The notes: generated by a model from the sequence alone, not told the origin. 64,000 nt of DNA from Trinickia violacea (GCF_005280735.1 NZ_CP040077.1:1364001-1428000), one strand, 5' to 3'. Counted from the first letter of the stretch, positions 1 through 8,962 are shown. Translations and numbers: made by a program.

Positions 1-642
1 GCAGTCAATGTCGGCACCGGTAATTTCGCTTACTTCGATAACACGCATATGAAGCTGCGGCCCGAGCATTTCATGGCGTCGGGCGCGCTGCCGCCAGGGT
101 TCGCGGCGGTGGAAATCGATGGCGAGTTCTACTGGGACGGCGGCTTGATGTCGAATACGCCGCTTCGGGAAGTGATTCAGACGACACCGCGACAAGACAC
201 GCTCGCGTTTCAAGTCGACTTGTGGAGCGCGCGTGGCCCGGTGCCGGACAATATCACCGACGTGCAAGGCCGCATGAAAGACATCCAGTATTCGAGCCGC
301 ACGCGTTTCGTCACGGACATGATGCAGCGCTCGCAGCGTTTCCGGCACGTGCTGCGGGAAGTGCTGACACGCATCCCGGAGGAGCATCGAAACGACCCGT
401 GGTGCAAGCTTGCGGAAGAGCTTTCGTGTTCGAAGCGCTACGACGTGATTCACCTCGTCTATCACGACAAGCAATACGAGGGTAATTACAAGGACTACCA
501 GTTTGGCCTATCGACGATGCACGACCACTGGGAGAGCGGACTGCAGGATATACGCGCGAGTCTCGCGCAACCGGGCTGGCTGGAGATGCCGCAAAACGAC
601 GCGGGTTTCGTGACGCACGATATCCATCGCGATCAACGTTAG
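1..642 (+). CDS. Patatin-like phospholipase, C-terminal part (5' truncated)
   Basis: The frame is open from the first base, so the gene starts outside the window. The visible 213 residues contain the second half of a patatin catalytic domain: the stretch FMASGALPPGF and the DGG motif (WDGGLMSNTPL) that supplies the catalytic aspartate of the Ser-Asp dyad. The Ser nucleophile (GxSxG) lies upstream and cannot be seen. The remainder matches the DUF3734 tail commonly attached to bacterial patatins of this type. Likely a lipid acyl hydrolase; substrate unknown. The family call is firm, the physiological role is not. Confidence 0.85.
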   Translation, partial: AVNVGTGNFAYFDNTHMKLRPEHFMASGALPPGFAAVEIDGEFYWDGGLMSNTPLREVIQTTPRQDTLAFQVDLWSARGPVPDNITDVQGRMKDIQYSSRTRFVTDMMQRSQRFRHVLREVLTRIPEEHRNDPWCKLAEELSCSKRYDVIHLVYHDKQYEGNYKDYQFGLSTMHDHWESGLQDIRASLAQPGWLEMPQNDAGFVTHDIHRDQR

Positions 643-720
643 TTCGTTTGGAGCGCCCGCATCGAGGCGATAGAAATTCGGCGAATCGGCGCGGCACGCA
701 AAAGTCGAACGAGGAGCGGC

Positions 721-757
721 ATAAAGAAAAATGGCGCCCTGAGAGGGGCGCCATTTA
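721..757 (-). terminator. Rho-independent terminator of the aminotransferase gene
   Basis: An 11-bp stem (aaatggcgccc at 729-739 with its complement at 746-756) has a short purine-rich loop. Read on the minus strand it is followed by a T-rich run (TTTTCTTTAT). It lies about 85 bp past the stop of the minus-strand aminotransferase gene; the near-symmetric A/T flanks could also let it stop transcripts from the plus-strand patatin gene. Confidence 0.75.
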
Positions 758-840
758 CGTCTGTCGTGAGTCGCAACCAACAGACTTCAAGCCGGCGAGC
801 AGCGGCGCGAACACAGCGCCGCCGCTGCAACAGCCAAACC

Positions 841-2040
841 TTACTTCAACACATGCGCGACGGCATTCGCCACCACGTCGATGTTGCGCGTGTTGAGCGC
901 GGCCACACAGATACGGCCGGTGCTGACCGCATAAATGCCGAACTCTTCACGCAGGCGGTCCACCTGCGCGGCATTCAGGCCCGAGTACGAGAACATGCCG
1001 CGCTGCGCGTTGACGAAGCTGAAGTCGCGATCCACGCCCGCTGCCTTCAGGCGCTCGACGAGGCCGCCGCGCATCGCGCGGATGCGGTCGCGCATTTCGC
1101 CGAGTTCCTGCTCCCACGTCGCGCGCAGTTCCGGCGAGGCGAGCACGGCCGCGACCACCGAGCCGCCGTGCGTCGGCGGGTTTGAGTAGTTCGTGCGGAT
1201 CACGCGCTTCAGCTGCGACAGCACGCGCGCGGCTTCGTCCTTGCTGTCGGTGATGATCGACAGCGCGCCGACGCGCTCGCCGTACAGCGAGAACGACTTC
1301 GAGAACGACGACGACACGAACACGTTCAGTTCCGATGCCGCGAACAGGCGCACGGCGGCGGCGTCGGCTTCAATGCTGTCGCCGAAGCCTTGGTAGGCGA
1401 TGTCGAGGAACGGCACCAGTTGGCGCGTCTTCACGACTTCGACGACTTGCTTCCATTGCGCGTCGGTGAGGTCGACGCCCGTCGGGTTGTGGCAGCACGC
1501 ATGCAGCACGACGATCGTGCCCGCGGCGTAGCTGTTCAGCGCGCTCAGCATGCCGTCGAAATTGACGCCGTTGGTTTGCGCGTCGTAGTACGGATAGGCG
1601 ACGACTTCGAAGCCCGCGCTTTCGAACAGCGCACGATGGTTTTCCCAGCTCGGATCGCTGATCGCGACCTTGGCGTTCGGGTTCACGCGCTTCAGGAAAT
1701 CCGCGCCGATCTTCAGCGCGCCCGTGCCGCCGAGCGCCTGCGCCGTCACGACGCGGCCGGCTGCGATCAGCGGCGAGTCGTTGCCGAGCAGCAGCTTTTG
1801 CACGGCTGCGTCGTAGGCCGCGATCCCTTCGATCGGCAGGTAGCCGCGCGGCAGGGCCGCTTCGACGCGCGCTTTTTCCGCGTCACGAACTGCGCGCAGC
1901 AGCGGGATCTTGCCCTCTTCGTTGGTATAGACGCCCACGCCGAGGTTGACTTTGGTGGTGCGGGTATCGGCGTTGAAGGCTTCGTTGAGGCCCAGGATCG
2001 GGTCGCGGGGAGCGAGTTCGACAGCGGAGAAGAGAGACAT
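841..2040 (-). CDS. tyrB: Aromatic amino acid / aspartate aminotransferase
   Basis: PLP-dependent class I aminotransferase of 399 residues, the usual length for AspC/TyrB. The PLP-binding lysine lies in SSSFSKSFSLYGERVG. Other family blocks are visible: HACCHNPTGVDLT (Asn contacting the cofactor) and NYSNPPTHG. It moves amino groups between aspartate or aromatic amino acids and 2-oxoglutarate in the cytoplasm. The start MSLFSAVELAPRDPI matches the family N-terminus. It is divergent from uvrB across about 310 bp. AspC and TyrB substrate ranges overlap, so the symbol is tentative. Confidence 0.9.
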   Translation of the reverse strand: MSLFSAVELAPRDPILGLNEAFNADTRTTKVNLGVGVYTNEEGKIPLLRAVRDAEKARVEAALPRGYLPIEGIAAYDAAVQKLLLGNDSPLIAAGRVVTAQALGGTGALKIGADFLKRVNPNAKVAISDPSWENHRALFESAGFEVVAYPYYDAQTNGVNFDGMLSALNSYAAGTIVVLHACCHNPTGVDLTDAQWKQVVEVVKTRQLVPFLDIAYQGFGDSIEADAAAVRLFAASELNVFVSSSFSKSFSLYGERVGALSIITDSKDEAARVLSQLKRVIRTNYSNPPTHGGSVVAAVLASPELRATWEQELGEMRDRIRAMRGGLVERLKAAGVDRDFSFVNAQRGMFSYSGLNAAQVDRLREEFGIYAVSTGRICVAALNTRNIDVVANAVAHVLK

Positions 2041-2354
2041 GATGGTTCGGCGGTAGTGAAAAGAAAGAGGCAGGCTCCCGGCCTAACGGGTCCGTCCAAA
2101 TAGGGTTGGGTACTCCCCGGACCGGCGGCGCGCGAGCGCAATTCGCCATTGTAGCGAATCCGAGCCCTCGATTCGGAAAAGCCGGGCAAGCAAAATCGTG
2201 GACGGTCGTGCGCTTTTACCGATAAGCCGCGCCAATCTCGCCCAATTTGGGAGCGACAGGGACGCATCGCCGGAGTCGGCAGCCTATCAGCCCGCCCGAG
2301 CGCAAGGCGCTAAAATAGCCTTTTGCCTGCCCTCGGCGAAGGAACCGCTTCCTC
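2041..2354. promoter_or_regulatory. Divergent intergenic region between tyrB and uvrB
   Basis: No gene fits here. A -10-like TAAAAT at 2311-2316, inside a small dyad (gctaaaatagc), precedes uvrB by about 40 bp but lacks a recognisable -35. An AAGGAA ribosome-binding site lies just before the uvrB ATG. I saw no LexA-type CTG-N10-CAG site, although uvrB is often SOS controlled. Confidence 0.4.
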
Positions 2355-4448
2355 ATGTCCGAACACCATCTCTCTCCAGTCGACGACACCCTCGACGAAT
2401 CGAAATTCGTCGAGTTCGAAGGCTCCCCGTTTCACCTGTACCAGCCGTATCCGCCTGCCGGCGATCAGCCCGGCGCGATCAAGACGCTCGTCGAAGGCGT
2501 CGAGGACGGCCTGTCGTTCCAGACGCTGCTCGGCGTGACCGGCTCCGGCAAGACGTTCACGATGGCGAACACGATCGCGCAGCTCGGCCGCCCGGCCATC
2601 GTATTCGCGCCGAACAAAACGCTCGCCGCGCAGCTCTACTCGGAGTTTCGCGAGTTCTTCCCGCGTAATGCGGTCGAGTACTTCGTCTCGTACTACGACT
2701 ACTACCAGCCGGAAGCCTATGTGCCGCAGCGCGACTTGTTCATCGAGAAGGATTCGTCGATCAACGAGCACATCGAGCAGATGCGGCTGTCGGCGACCAA
2801 GAGCCTGATGGAGCGGCGCGACGTCGTGATCGTGGCGACGGTGTCGGCGATCTACGGTATCGGCAATCCGTCCGAGTACCACCAGATGATTCTGACGCTG
2901 CGCACGGGAGACAAGATCGGCCAGCGCGACGTCATCGCGCGGCTGATCGCGATGCAGTACAGCCGCAACGAAGCCGATTTTCAGCGCGGCGCGTTCCGCG
3001 TGCGTGGGGACACGATCGACATCTTCCCTGCCGAGCACGCGGAGATGGCGGTGCGCATCGAGCTGTTCGACGACGAAGTCGAGTCGCTGCAGCTGTTCGA
3101 TCCGCTGACGGGCCGCGTGCGGCAGAAGATTCCGCGCTTCACCGTCTACCCGTCGTCGCACTATGTGACACCGCGCGAAACCGTGATGCGCGCGGTCGAG
3201 ACGATCAAGACCGAATTGCGCGACCGGCTCGAGTTCTTCCATCAGGACGGCAAGCTCGTCGAGGCGCAGCGGCTCGAGCAGCGCACGCGCTTCGATTTGG
3301 AAATGCTGCAGGAGCTGGGTTTCTGCAAGGGCATCGAGAACTACTCGCGGCACTTTTCGGGTGCGGCGCCGGGCGAGCCGCCGCCGACGCTCGTCGACTA
3401 TCTGCCGCCCGACGCGCTGATGCTGCTCGACGAGTCGCACGTGCTGATCGGCCAGCTGAACGGCATGTACAACGGCGACCGGGCCCGCAAGGAAAATCTC
3501 GTCGACTACGGGTTCCGGCTGCCGTCGGCGCTCGACAACCGGCCGCTCAAGTTCCCCGAGTTCGAGCGCAAGATGCGCCAGGCGATCTTCGTGTCGGCGA
3601 CACCGGCCGACTACGAGAAAAAGACCGCGGGCCAGGTCGCCGAACAGGTCGTGCGGCCGACCGGCCTCGTCGACCCCGAGGTCGAAGTGCGGCCGGCGCG
3701 CACGCAGGTCGACGACGTGCTCTCCGAGATCAATGCGCGCGTCGCGGCCGGCGACCGCGTGCTCGTCACCGTGCTCACGAAGCGCATGGCCGAGCAGCTA
3801 ACCGAATTTCTCGCCGACCACGGCGTCAAAGTGCGCTACCTGCACAGCGATATCGATACGGTCGAGCGCGTCGAGATCATTCGCGACTTGCGTCTCGGCA
3901 CCTTCGACGTGCTCGTCGGCATCAACTTGCTGCGCGAGGGGCTCGACATTCCGGAGGTGTCGCTCGTCGCGATTCTCGACGCGGACAAGGAAGGCTTCCT
4001 GCGCGCCGAGCGTTCGCTGATCCAGACGATCGGGCGCGCGGCGCGCAACGTCAACGGCAAGGCGCTGTTGTACGCGGACCGGATCACCGATTCGATGCGC
4101 CGCGCGATCGACGAAACCGAGCGCCGGCGCGCGAAGCAGATCGCGCACAACGAGAAGATGGGCATCGTGCCGCGCGGCGTCGTGAAGCGGATCAAGGACA
4201 TCATCGACGGTGTCTACGACGCCGACGAAGTGCGTGCGGAGCTCAAGGAGCAGCAACAGCGCGCGAAGTTCGAGGACATGTCCGAGAAGCAGATCGCGAA
4301 GGAGATCAAGCGGCTCGAGAAGCAGATGATGGAGCACGCGAAGAATCTCGAATTCGAAAAGGCCGCCCAGGTGCGCGACCAGCTCGCGTTGTTGCGCGAG
4401 CGCGTGTTCGGTGCGAATGTCGGCGACCATCTGACCGGCACGGATTGA
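2355..4448 (+). CDS. uvrB: UvrABC system protein B (excinuclease helicase subunit)
   Basis: Nucleotide excision repair subunit that receives damaged DNA from UvrA, verifies the lesion and recruits UvrC. At 697 residues it is slightly longer than E. coli UvrB, mainly through an N-terminal extension of about 20 residues. Visible are Walker A GVTGSGKTFT, the damage-probing beta-hairpin YYDYYQPEAYVP, the helicase DESH-type box (LLDESHVLIGQ), motif VI (QTIGRAARN) and a C-terminal UVR coiled-coil region (KRLEKQMMEHAKNLEFEKAA). The start MSEHHLSP follows an AAGGAA site. The gene is intact. Confidence 0.98.
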   Translation: MSEHHLSPVDDTLDESKFVEFEGSPFHLYQPYPPAGDQPGAIKTLVEGVEDGLSFQTLLGVTGSGKTFTMANTIAQLGRPAIVFAPNKTLAAQLYSEFREFFPRNAVEYFVSYYDYYQPEAYVPQRDLFIEKDSSINEHIEQMRLSATKSLMERRDVVIVATVSAIYGIGNPSEYHQMILTLRTGDKIGQRDVIARLIAMQYSRNEADFQRGAFRVRGDTIDIFPAEHAEMAVRIELFDDEVESLQLFDPLTGRVRQKIPRFTVYPSSHYVTPRETVMRAVETIKTELRDRLEFFHQDGKLVEAQRLEQRTRFDLEMLQELGFCKGIENYSRHFSGAAPGEPPPTLVDYLPPDALMLLDESHVLIGQLNGMYNGDRARKENLVDYGFRLPSALDNRPLKFPEFERKMRQAIFVSATPADYEKKTAGQVAEQVVRPTGLVDPEVEVRPARTQVDDVLSEINARVAAGDRVLVTVLTKRMAEQLTEFLADHGVKVRYLHSDIDTVERVEIIRDLRLGTFDVLVGINLLREGLDIPEVSLVAILDADKEGFLRAERSLIQTIGRAARNVNGKALLYADRITDSMRRAIDETERRRAKQIAHNEKMGIVPRGVVKRIKDIIDGVYDADEVRAELKEQQQRAKFEDMSEKQIAKEIKRLEKQMMEHAKNLEFEKAAQVRDQLALLRERVFGANVGDHLTGTD

Positions 4449-4512
4449 TGGTTGCGATTGTTGCGTCATGCTGTGCGGCGGCGCGCCGCACTACGAACCC
4501 AAGAGGATGCTC

Positions 4513-4923
4513 GTGAGAACCAAGCTCGTACTGACCGCCGAAGACGTCAAGAAGATGGCCGCCGCTGCTGAAGCGCATGCGGTCGCTAACCACTGGGCCG
4601 TGACCGTTGCGATCTTCGACGACGGCGGTCATCTGCTGCATCTGCACCGCATGGACGGCGCCGCGCCGAGCACGGTCGAAATGGCGATCGGCAAAGGACG
4701 CACTTCGGTGCTCGGCCGACGCGAAACCAAGGTCTACGAGGAGATCATCAAGCAGGGCCGCACGGCGTTTCTGAGCGCGCCGCTGGTCAGCATGGTGGAG
4801 GGCGGGGTGCCGATCGTCGTGGACGGCGAAGTGGTGGGTTCGATCGGCGTATCGGGCGTGAAGTCGGATCAGGATGCGGCCGTGGCGCGCGCCGGTATCG
4901 CGGCGCTGGGCCTCTCCGAATAA
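4513..4923 (+). CDS. GlcG/HbpS family (DUF336) protein
   Basis: Small cytosolic protein of the GlcG/HbpS family, about 136 residues from the chosen GTG. The frame is open from 4468, but AAGAGG at 4501-4506 is well spaced only for GTG at 4513 (an ATG at 4507 abuts it). Family features are the N-terminal LTAEDVKKMAAAAEAHA helix, the FDDGGHLLHLHRMDGA strand pair and the C-terminal GSIGVSGVKSDQD segment. HbpS relatives bind haem and GlcG relatives sit in glycolate operons; the function here is unknown. It follows uvrB by 65 bp and may share its transcript. No signal peptide, unlike the second copy at 46.7 kb. Confidence 0.8.
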   Translation: MRTKLVLTAEDVKKMAAAAEAHAVANHWAVTVAIFDDGGHLLHLHRMDGAAPSTVEMAIGKGRTSVLGRRETKVYEEIIKQGRTAFLSAPLVSMVEGGVPIVVDGEVVGSIGVSGVKSDQDAAVARAGIAALGLSE

Positions 4924-5096
4924 GTTCGCTCAGGCCGCGGTGATCAGGCAGGAAACCGCGCAAAAAAATGGCATGGCTGGCTTCGACGGCTGCTTGAAGG
5001 TGTCTGCACGAAGGGGTCTAGATCTCGCGTGCAAGCCGTCGTGGCTGGCTACTGCCCAACACCCCTCTGGGAGGTGGTCCCCACAATACGCGGTGC

Positions 5097-5351
5097 TTAC
5101 TTCGTCAGGATCAGCTTGCCCAATCGGGTTGCGCGAAGCTGGTAGGTCTCGCCGTTGTGCGTGATGCCGATGTGGCTGCGACCTTGCAGGAGCGATTCGC
5201 TGCGCAAGATGCGTTCGCCGTCATCGTTTGCTTTGCCCGTTTTCGTCCGATCGACGTCCGTAGAAGGCCCGACGTTCTTCGGCCGGCTGCTGGGCGCGGC
5301 GCTGCTATTGCGGCGCAGAGTGAGCGTGGAAGCGCGTGAGAAGTCGTTCAT
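5097..5351 (-). CDS. hemP: Hemin uptake protein HemP/HmuP
   Basis: Small iron-regulated protein, about 84 residues from the chosen internal Met (MNDFSRAS); the frame stays open to 5402, but that extension runs into the Fur site and promoter. The C-terminal LLQGRSHIGITHNGETYQLRATRLGKLILTK block is the HemP signature (given here in full only by its ends: LLQGRSH to KLILTK). HemP/HmuP proteins are needed for expression of haem-uptake receptors in several rhizobia and Burkholderia. A Fur-like palindrome overlaps the promoter just upstream. Confidence 0.88.
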   Translation of the reverse strand: MNDFSRASTLTLRRNSSAAPSSRPKNVGPSTDVDRTKTGKANDDGERILRSESLLQGRSHIGITHNGETYQLRATRLGKLILTK

Positions 5352-5385
5352 TCGTCGTTGTCGGTTCGTCGATTCGATGGGATCG

Positions 5386-5415
5386 AGTATAAATGAGAAC
5401 AATTCCCATTTGCAA
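5386..5415 (-). promoter_or_regulatory. hemP promoter with Fur-like box
   Basis: On the minus strand TATACT (5386-5391) is a good -10 and TTGCAA (5410-5415) a fair -35, 18 bp apart. The spacer is filled by a 21-bp imperfect palindrome at 5391-5411 whose ends are AAATG and CATTT, resembling a Fur box in position and sequence. This predicts iron repression of hemP. Confidence 0.6.
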
Positions 5416-5568
5416 CCGTGATGTATTCATCGGCGGCAGTTTTCGATAGGACGGATCGAAACGGAGCGGAGGGGTGTGCTGCGGGAGGGAGGCGAAGCGC
5501 GGGCGCTGAGAGCGCCGCACGGGCGGCGGCGTGCCGTCGCCGCCGGCGTTTTGGCGGACTGCCGGCGC

Positions 5569-6054
5569 TCAGTGCAGCGCGCCAGGTTCTTGCGGAGTCG
5601 GTGCGGCGTACTGCCGGATAAGCCGCACGGTGTCGATATCGGCTTCCCGATAGGCCGACTTGACGATCTCCTGCGTCTGCCGCGCGTCTTCCGTATCGGC
5701 CGCCGGCAGGGTGGTGCGGTATTCGAAGCGCAGGAACAACTGAAGATCGTCGGGCTGCTCGATGGTCATCGTCAACGAGCCGCCGACGTGCGCTTCGGTC
5801 GCGAGAATGTCGTAGCGCACGCTTTCCTGCGGCGTGAGCGTGACGCGATCGCGCACCGTCGCGTGGCCGTAGTGCAGCTCGCGCTCGAGCGTGCTGTCGG
5901 TGCGCGACAGAATCGTGCAACTGTCGAGGCCCATCACGAACAATTGCGGCTGCTCGGCTCGCAGCACGAGACCTTCCCACAGCTGCGCGCGCGTCAGCGT
6001 ATCGACGAACGGGTTCAGCGGATCGTTAATCTGAATCAGGTGTTCGAAATTCAA
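5569..6054 (-). CDS. SRPBCC family protein (DUF1857, AtaL-like)
   Basis: 161-residue protein of the START/SRPBCC fold, DUF1857 group. The N-terminus NFEHLIQINDPLNPFVDTLTRAQLW and the motif RDRVTLTPQESVRYD are typical; the family forms a small helix-grip ligand pocket. The biochemical role is not known. It lies in a minus-strand run with the OsmC and pirin genes (51-bp gap to OsmC), suggesting a stress or detoxification context. No signal peptide or membrane segment. Confidence 0.75.
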   Translation of the reverse strand: MNFEHLIQINDPLNPFVDTLTRAQLWEGLVLRAEQPQLFVMGLDSCTILSRTDSTLERELHYGHATVRDRVTLTPQESVRYDILATEAHVGGSLTMTIEQPDDLQLFLRFEYRTTLPAADTEDARQTQEIVKSAYREADIDTVRLIRQYAAPTPQEPGALH

Positions 6055-6105
6055 GGTGGGGGCTTCCTCTTAAAGCGCTGCAAGCGTCGGATCATGCGCC
6101 CCTAA

Positions 6106-6504
6106 TCAGACTGCGACAAGCCCCGTATTAATTTCGATAGGGTGTGTCAGGATCTTGTGAACCGGGCACGCATTCGCGATTTGCAAGAGCCGTTCCCGCT
6201 GCTCGCTCGAGAGTTCGCCTTCGAGGTGGATGTCGCGGGTGATCGTCGTGCCTTCCGTGCCCGTTTCCATCGAAAGTTCGACTCGCACCGCGTCGAGCTG
6301 CCAGCCTTTGCGCTTCGCATACATCTTGAGCGTGATCGACGTGCACGTGCCGAGACTCGACAGCAGCAGCGAAAAGGGTGTGGGTCCCGTGTCGCCGCCG
6401 CCCGCGGATTCGGGCTCGTCGCCGAGCCACGTGTGGGTGCCGTCTTCGAGGCGGACCTGATAATCGAGTGAACCGATGCTGGCGACGACCGTGGTTGTTG
6501 ACAT
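6106..6504 (-). CDS. OsmC family peroxiredoxin-like protein
   Basis: 132-residue OsmC/Ohr-superfamily protein. The two reactive cysteines of the family are present: one in SLGTCTSITLKMYA (on the central helix) and one in NACPVHKIL. Members reduce organic hydroperoxides or act on related electrophiles in the cytoplasm; this sequence is closer to the YhfA/OsmC branch than to Ohr, judged by length and motif spacing. It sits 52 bp downstream of the pirin gene on the same strand, likely co-transcribed. Confidence 0.85.
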   Translation of the reverse strand: MSTTTVVASIGSLDYQVRLEDGTHTWLGDEPESAGGGDTGPTPFSLLLSSLGTCTSITLKMYAKRKGWQLDAVRVELSMETGTEGTTITRDIHLEGELSSEQRERLLQIANACPVHKILTHPIEINTGLVAV

Positions 6505-6556
6505 GCGCTTGCTCCGAAAGCGGGGTGGGGTTTCTGCAGCGAGGTGAATGAGTCGC

Positions 6557-7432
6557 CTATTGTGACGCGATTTGCCCCATGCGGCCTGCTTGGTAGTCGA
6601 CGACGGCCTGACGAATCTCCTCTTCGGTGTTCATCACGAACGGACCGTAGCGCACGACCGGCTCGTTCAGCGGCACCCCGCCGAGCAGCAGCACCTCGAG
6701 CGGTTCAGCGCCGGCGGCGAGACTGACGGCGTCGCCGTCGTTGCCGAAGACGACCATATGCTGCGCGTCGATCTTGCGCCGCTCGTCGCCATACAGGCCG
6801 CTGCCCGACAGCGGGTAGGCGAACACGCGGTAGTCTCGCGGCACCGGTTGCACGACCGATGCCCCGGGCTGCAGCGTGAAGTGCTGATAGAGAATCGGCG
6901 TGTGCGTTTCGATCGCCGCGCTGACGCCGAACGCTTCACCCGCGATCACCTTCACACGCACCTTGCCGTCGGCCGACGTGGCAGTGGGAATGCCGGCCGA
7001 TGGGATCTCCTGATAGCGCGGCGCGGTCATCTTGTCGCGGCGCGGCAGGTTCACCCACAGCTGCAGGCCGTGCACGCGACCGCCTGTGCGGGCGAACGCC
7101 GGGTCGGGCATTTCGCTATGGACGACGCCCGCGCCGGCCGTCATCCACTGGACGTCGCCTGCGCGCAAGGTGCCCGAGTGCCCGGCCGAATCGCGATGCA
7201 CGAACTGGCCTTCCAGCGCGTAGGTTACGGTTTCGAAGCCGCGGTGCGGATGGTCGGGGGCTCCAATGGCCTCGCCCGGCGCGTAGTCGACCGGGCCCAT
7301 TTCGTCGAGCAGGAGGAACGGATCGAAGTCCATCAGCATGCGAGTCGGAAACGGCCGATGAACGACGAAACCGCCGCCCTCGATCGTACGAACGGCCGGA
7401 AAAGTACGTTGAATCGTGCGGATCGTGGTCAT
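6557..7432 (-). CDS. Pirin family protein
   Basis: 291-residue bicupin of the pirin family. The metal-binding motif of the N-terminal cupin is clear: DHPHRGFETVTYALEG followed by HRDSAGHSG and the VVHSEMP block. Bacterial pirins have quercetin dioxygenase activity in some cases and regulatory roles in others; which applies here cannot be decided. It is divergent from a LysR-type regulator over about 120 bp, a recurrent arrangement in which the regulator controls pirin. Confidence 0.9.
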   Translation of the reverse strand: MTTIRTIQRTFPAVRTIEGGGFVVHRPFPTRMLMDFDPFLLLDEMGPVDYAPGEAIGAPDHPHRGFETVTYALEGQFVHRDSAGHSGTLRAGDVQWMTAGAGVVHSEMPDPAFARTGGRVHGLQLWVNLPRRDKMTAPRYQEIPSAGIPTATSADGKVRVKVIAGEAFGVSAAIETHTPILYQHFTLQPGASVVQPVPRDYRVFAYPLSGSGLYGDERRKIDAQHMVVFGNDGDAVSLAAGAEPLEVLLLGGVPLNEPVVRYGPFVMNTEEEIRQAVVDYQAGRMGQIASQ

Positions 7433-7529
7433 GAAAGGTCACCTGGAAATACGGGAATAGCGTTATTTTTGAAACGCAAAGCTATTATATGGAGCGATTC
7501 CTGGACTTCTAGGCACCCTTCAGCAATGG

Positions 7530-7543
7530 ATTGTTCTATCAAT
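7530..7543. promoter_or_regulatory. Candidate LysR-type binding site between pirin and its regulator
   Basis: ATTG-N6-CAAT dyad in the 122-bp divergent region, close to the LysR start codon. Its geometry fits a LysR-type half-site pair (T-N11-A class). An AT-rich TATTATATGG tract lies about 40 bp upstream. Confidence 0.35.
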
Positions 7544-7554
7544 GGAACGATAAG

Positions 7555-8556
7555 ATGAAACTCGATCAGCACAATCTGAACGACCTGATGTACTTCTCGC
7601 AGGTCGTCGAGCACGGCGGTTTCTCGGCGGCCGAGCGCGTGCTCGGCATTTCGAAATCGCGTCTGTCGCGGCGTCTTTCCGAACTGGAGGCGTCGCTCGG
7701 CGTGCGGCTTTTGCAGCGCTCGACGCGCAAGCTCGCGCTCACCGAAGCCGGCCAACTGTTCTATCAGCATTGCCGGGCGATGTTGTCCGAGGCGGAAGCC
7801 GCAGTGACGGTGGTGCAGCAGATGCGGGCGTCGCCGCGCGGCACGGTGCGCGTGAGCGTGCCTGTGACGGTGTCGCAGACGCTTCTGTCGGGCATCCTGC
7901 CCGAGTTCATGCATCGCTATCCGGAGGTGCGGGTGGTGGTGCGCGTGACGAACCGCGTGATCGATCTGTACGAGGATTCGGTCGACGTCGCGCTTCGCGT
8001 GCGCTCCGATCCGCCGGAAAACGCGAATATCGTCGTGCGGCCGCTGTGGCGTACCGAGCAGATGCTGGTTGGCGCGCCGAGTCTCTTGAGCCGGGATTCG
8101 CCGCCGCTCGTGCCGTCCGATCTCGAGCGCTACGAGACGCTCGATACGCCGAGCTCGGACGGACGCCATGCGTTCCATCTGATCGCGCCGGACGGCACGC
8201 GCCACATCCATGAGCACGAGCCCCGTCTCGTGAGCGCCGATTTGCTGATGATACGGGAGGCCGTGATGGCCGGCGTGGGCATCGCTGCATTGCCGGAGAT
8301 GATGTATGGAGCGGCGTTGCGTTCCGGCCAACTGTCGCCGGTGATGCCGGGCTGGACCTTGCCGACACCGCAACTCTATGCGGTGTTCGTGTCGCGGCAG
8401 GGGATGGTGCCGGCCGTGCGCGCCTTTGTCGACTACCTCGTCGAGATGCTCGAAGACGGCAACCATACGGCGGCCGAGTGTCCGGAAGGCCGCCAAGCGG
8501 ACTTCCTGCGCAAGTTCAAGGCGGTGAGCGAGGCGTCGGAAAAAATCGCGCCGTAA
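7555..8556 (+). CDS. LysR family transcriptional regulator
   Basis: About 333 residues from MKLDQHNLND; an upstream in-frame ATG at 7531 lies inside the likely operator, so 7555 is preferred. The N-terminal winged helix-turn-helix is clear (GGFSAAERVLGISKSRLSRRLSELEASLG), followed by a standard effector-binding domain. The HTH form (ISKSRLSRR) is that of regulators paired with pirin/OsmC-type genes in proteobacteria. It most likely controls the divergent pirin-OsmC-DUF1857 group. Confidence 0.9.
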   Translation: MKLDQHNLNDLMYFSQVVEHGGFSAAERVLGISKSRLSRRLSELEASLGVRLLQRSTRKLALTEAGQLFYQHCRAMLSEAEAAVTVVQQMRASPRGTVRVSVPVTVSQTLLSGILPEFMHRYPEVRVVVRVTNRVIDLYEDSVDVALRVRSDPPENANIVVRPLWRTEQMLVGAPSLLSRDSPPLVPSDLERYETLDTPSSDGRHAFHLIAPDGTRHIHEHEPRLVSADLLMIREAVMAGVGIAALPEMMYGAALRSGQLSPVMPGWTLPTPQLYAVFVSRQGMVPAVRAFVDYLVEMLEDGNHTAAECPEGRQADFLRKFKAVSEASEKIAP

Positions 8557-8868
8557 CACACGGCCCTTCGCGCCAAGACCGTGGCTCTCGGCTCCGCTGC
8601 GTGACGAAAATCGGTTTTGCCATTTAAGCGTCATCGGCGATCAGTAGTTTCAATGGGCGTTTTCTTGAATGCACGCGCTGTGCCGCCTATATTGAAATCC
8701 CTTTCGCAGTGGAGATTCCGCTGCGGAAATTGATGGCTGCTCTTATAGCAAGCCTGATAGGGCAGAAACGCGCTGTCCGTGACGACCACGGCTGTCGCAT
8801 CCGGTGACTCCACGAGCTACTCCGATGGCAAGTGAGCCCGACGCCCGAAGGCGCTGCGTGCGCAAGAC

Positions 8869-8900
8869 AAAAGGCCCTCATCTGACGATGAGGGCCTTTT
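8869..8900 (-). terminator. Rho-independent terminator for tonB-exbB-exbD
   Basis: A 14-bp perfect stem (aaaaggccctcatc pairing with gatgagggcctttt) with a 4-nt loop, flanked by A and T runs so it can act in both directions. It lies about 70 bp past the exbD stop codon. Confidence 0.85.
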
Positions 8901-8914
8901 ACTTTGTACGACGC

Positions 8915-8962
8915 TGTTTGTGCGCTTGTTTGCGTGCTTGTTTGCGTGCTTGTTTGCGTGAT
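8915..8962. repeat. Tandem repeat, 12-bp unit, four copies
   Basis: Unit TGTTTGCGTGCT. Copies 2 and 3 (8927-8938, 8939-8950) are identical; copy 1 and copy 4 each differ at one or two positions. It lies between the exbD stop and its terminator, so it is transcribed in the 3' untranslated region. Confidence 0.9.

Noticed and set aside
2041..2354. Possible SOS (LexA) box for uvrB
   Set aside because: No CTG-N10-CAG-like palindrome found; an SOS link cannot be supported from this sequence.
2310..3440. Long minus-strand open frame opposite uvrB
   Set aside because: Arg/His-rich composition typical of an antisense shadow in GC-rich DNA; uvrB is certain on the other strand.
8631..8813. 60-codon minus-strand frame downstream of exbD
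   Set aside because: No ribosome-binding site, no recognisable features, and located past the exbD terminator.
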